A stretch of DNA of 64,000 bases from Rhynochetos jubatus. Its lineage: Eukaryota > Chordata > Aves > Eurypygiformes > Rhynochetidae. The notes under the pieces were generated by a model. The model was given only the letters and a program-made list of their open reading frames with translations, was not told the origin of the DNA and made no database searches. Numbering within the stretch: position 1 is the stretch's first letter; each line of letters begins with the position of its first letter. The stretch spans positions 141,360,175-141,424,174 of the forward strand of contig CM050648.1 in NCBI GenBank assembly GCA_027574665.1. The letters are read 5' to 3'. Both the position numbers and the translations under genes were made by a program. Shown here piece by piece: positions 63,104 through 64,000 of the stretch.

Positions 63104-63154
63104 GGGACGCAGGTGAAAGGGGGACGCAGGTGAAAGGGAGACGCAGGTGAAAGG
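63104..63154. repeat. 17-bp tandem repeat, three copies
   Basis: The unit GGGACGCAGGTGAAAGG occurs three times in exact register (63104-63120, 63121-63137, 63138-63154). The first two copies are identical and the third has one change (GAG for GGG at the start). It contains CAGGTG, an E-box, in each unit. A minisatellite of this length is likely to be polymorphic. Confidence 0.95.
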
Positions 63155-64000
63155 TTGCTGTTTCACAAAGGTGTAGCTACTCACCTGGAGCTGACACAGC
63201 CCACAGAGCATGGCACAGCACTCCCTGGATGCCAGATGTGGCAGCAGGTTCTTCTGGATCCCATTTTCTGTTTCCCACCCAGGCTTGGTGTCAATCCTTT
63301 ATTGGACACTGCATTCAGGATGGCTCAGGAGGCAACCCAAGAGAAGCAGAAGCAGATAGTATGTAATTTGGCCCACAGTCAGTGTTTTCTCCCAAAGACT
63401 GTTTGGTTCCACAGGTGAACAGCTAACACATAAAATACCTTATTCTACCAGAAAGTACCATCCCAGGCCAGATATTTTCTGTCACATCCAAACTGTCTGT
63501 GATGCGGATGGGCTTCGCAACACTGGTCACTCTTCGGTTCCTACCCTGAAAGCAATCCTTCACCCTCCAAGAGAAGCCAGGTGAATGCACTTCAGAGGCC
63601 CATGCACCATTTCTGAATTAGGTGTAGATATTGCCTCTAAGCATGACCTAAAGAGAACAGCAAAGAAAGCCCCAGATATGCAATACAGTTGTCCACATCA
63701 TCCCTTTGAACATTAGGATCTAGAAGCTGAGTGAGTCAAAACCAATACAGTCAATTGTCAGCAGAGCAATTCCAACTCATGTGGCCCTCACTTTGCATGC
63801 TGCCTGAGTACAGAAACCCTGTGGAAAGGGACAGACCATCCTGGAACCTGCCAGCACAGTCCTTTACTCACACTGGGCTTAGGCTGCCACTGTGCGTAAA
63901 AATGAAGGAACAAAATTATAGCTCATGGTAATAGTATGTATTGATGTGAATGGTTTTTATTTTGGTCAATATTTCAATGAGGTTCCTACTCGTTGGTGGG
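63155..64000. other. Right edge, no gene recognised
   Basis: The remaining ~850 bases hold only short frames (up to 87 codons, 63155-63418) without recognisable motifs, and no repeat that I can name. Confidence 0.5.

Noticed and set aside
1..64000. CRISPR array, rRNA or tRNA genes, bacterial operon
   Set aside because: No regularly spaced repeats, no rRNA core sequence and no cloverleaf gene seen. The window is vertebrate.

Overview
This window looks like a stretch of a bird macrochromosome, mostly non-coding. Three things point to birds: several 5'-truncated CR1 LINE copies with the typical avian 3' end; retroviral LTR and leader sequence of avian type; and a cluster of genes resembling ITPRIPL1 (inositol 1,4,5-trisphosphate receptor-interacting protein-like 1), a family I know to be multicopy in birds. 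A non-avian reptile is not strictly excluded. I saw no bacterial features, no CRISPR array and no rRNA or tRNA gene.

The left 8.5 kb is the structured part. It is a small, damaged array of ITPRIPL-like units, all on the minus strand. One unit has an intact single-exon reading frame (stop at 3594, ATG at 4604, 336 codons). It has a splice acceptor just before the ATG and a poly(A) signal downstream. Its protein stops well short of a normal family member, and the same stop context recurs in a second unit (stop at 5977), so the truncation seems older than the duplication. A third piece (2231-2771) keeps only 3'-UTR-like sequence and is cut off by a CR1. A fourth (8348-8530) keeps only the acceptor, ATG and first ~13 codons, and is cut off by a retroviral LTR. 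The second and fourth pieces may be the two ends of one gene split by a minus-strand endogenous retrovirus. That retrovirus is now an LTR, a tRNA-Ser-type primer binding site and frameshifted gag remains (about 6.75-8.34 kb). A plus-strand LTR-like repeat (about 5215-5723) and two GC-rich CpG islands (486-900 and 6400-6790) lie in the same region.

From 8.5 kb to the right end I find no gene I can support. This part holds a ~2.25-kb CR1 with decayed endonuclease and reverse transcriptase (11076-13330, minus), a ~1.1-kb CR1 (46989-48120, minus) and two ~55-bp CR1 tails (29202 and 53999). A possible LTR end with a primer-binding-site-like octamer abuts the 3' end of the large CR1. There is a possible A-tailed retroposed segment (24422-24833), several microsatellites and a three-copy 17-bp tandem repeat (63104-63154). 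The rest is AT-rich unique sequence with scattered short ORFs that look like chance; some blocks could be conserved non-coding elements, which needs alignment to decide.

Nothing here works as an operon. The relation between parts is evolutionary: a short ITPRIPL-like paralogue array repeatedly broken by CR1 and retroviral insertion, leaving one open copy.
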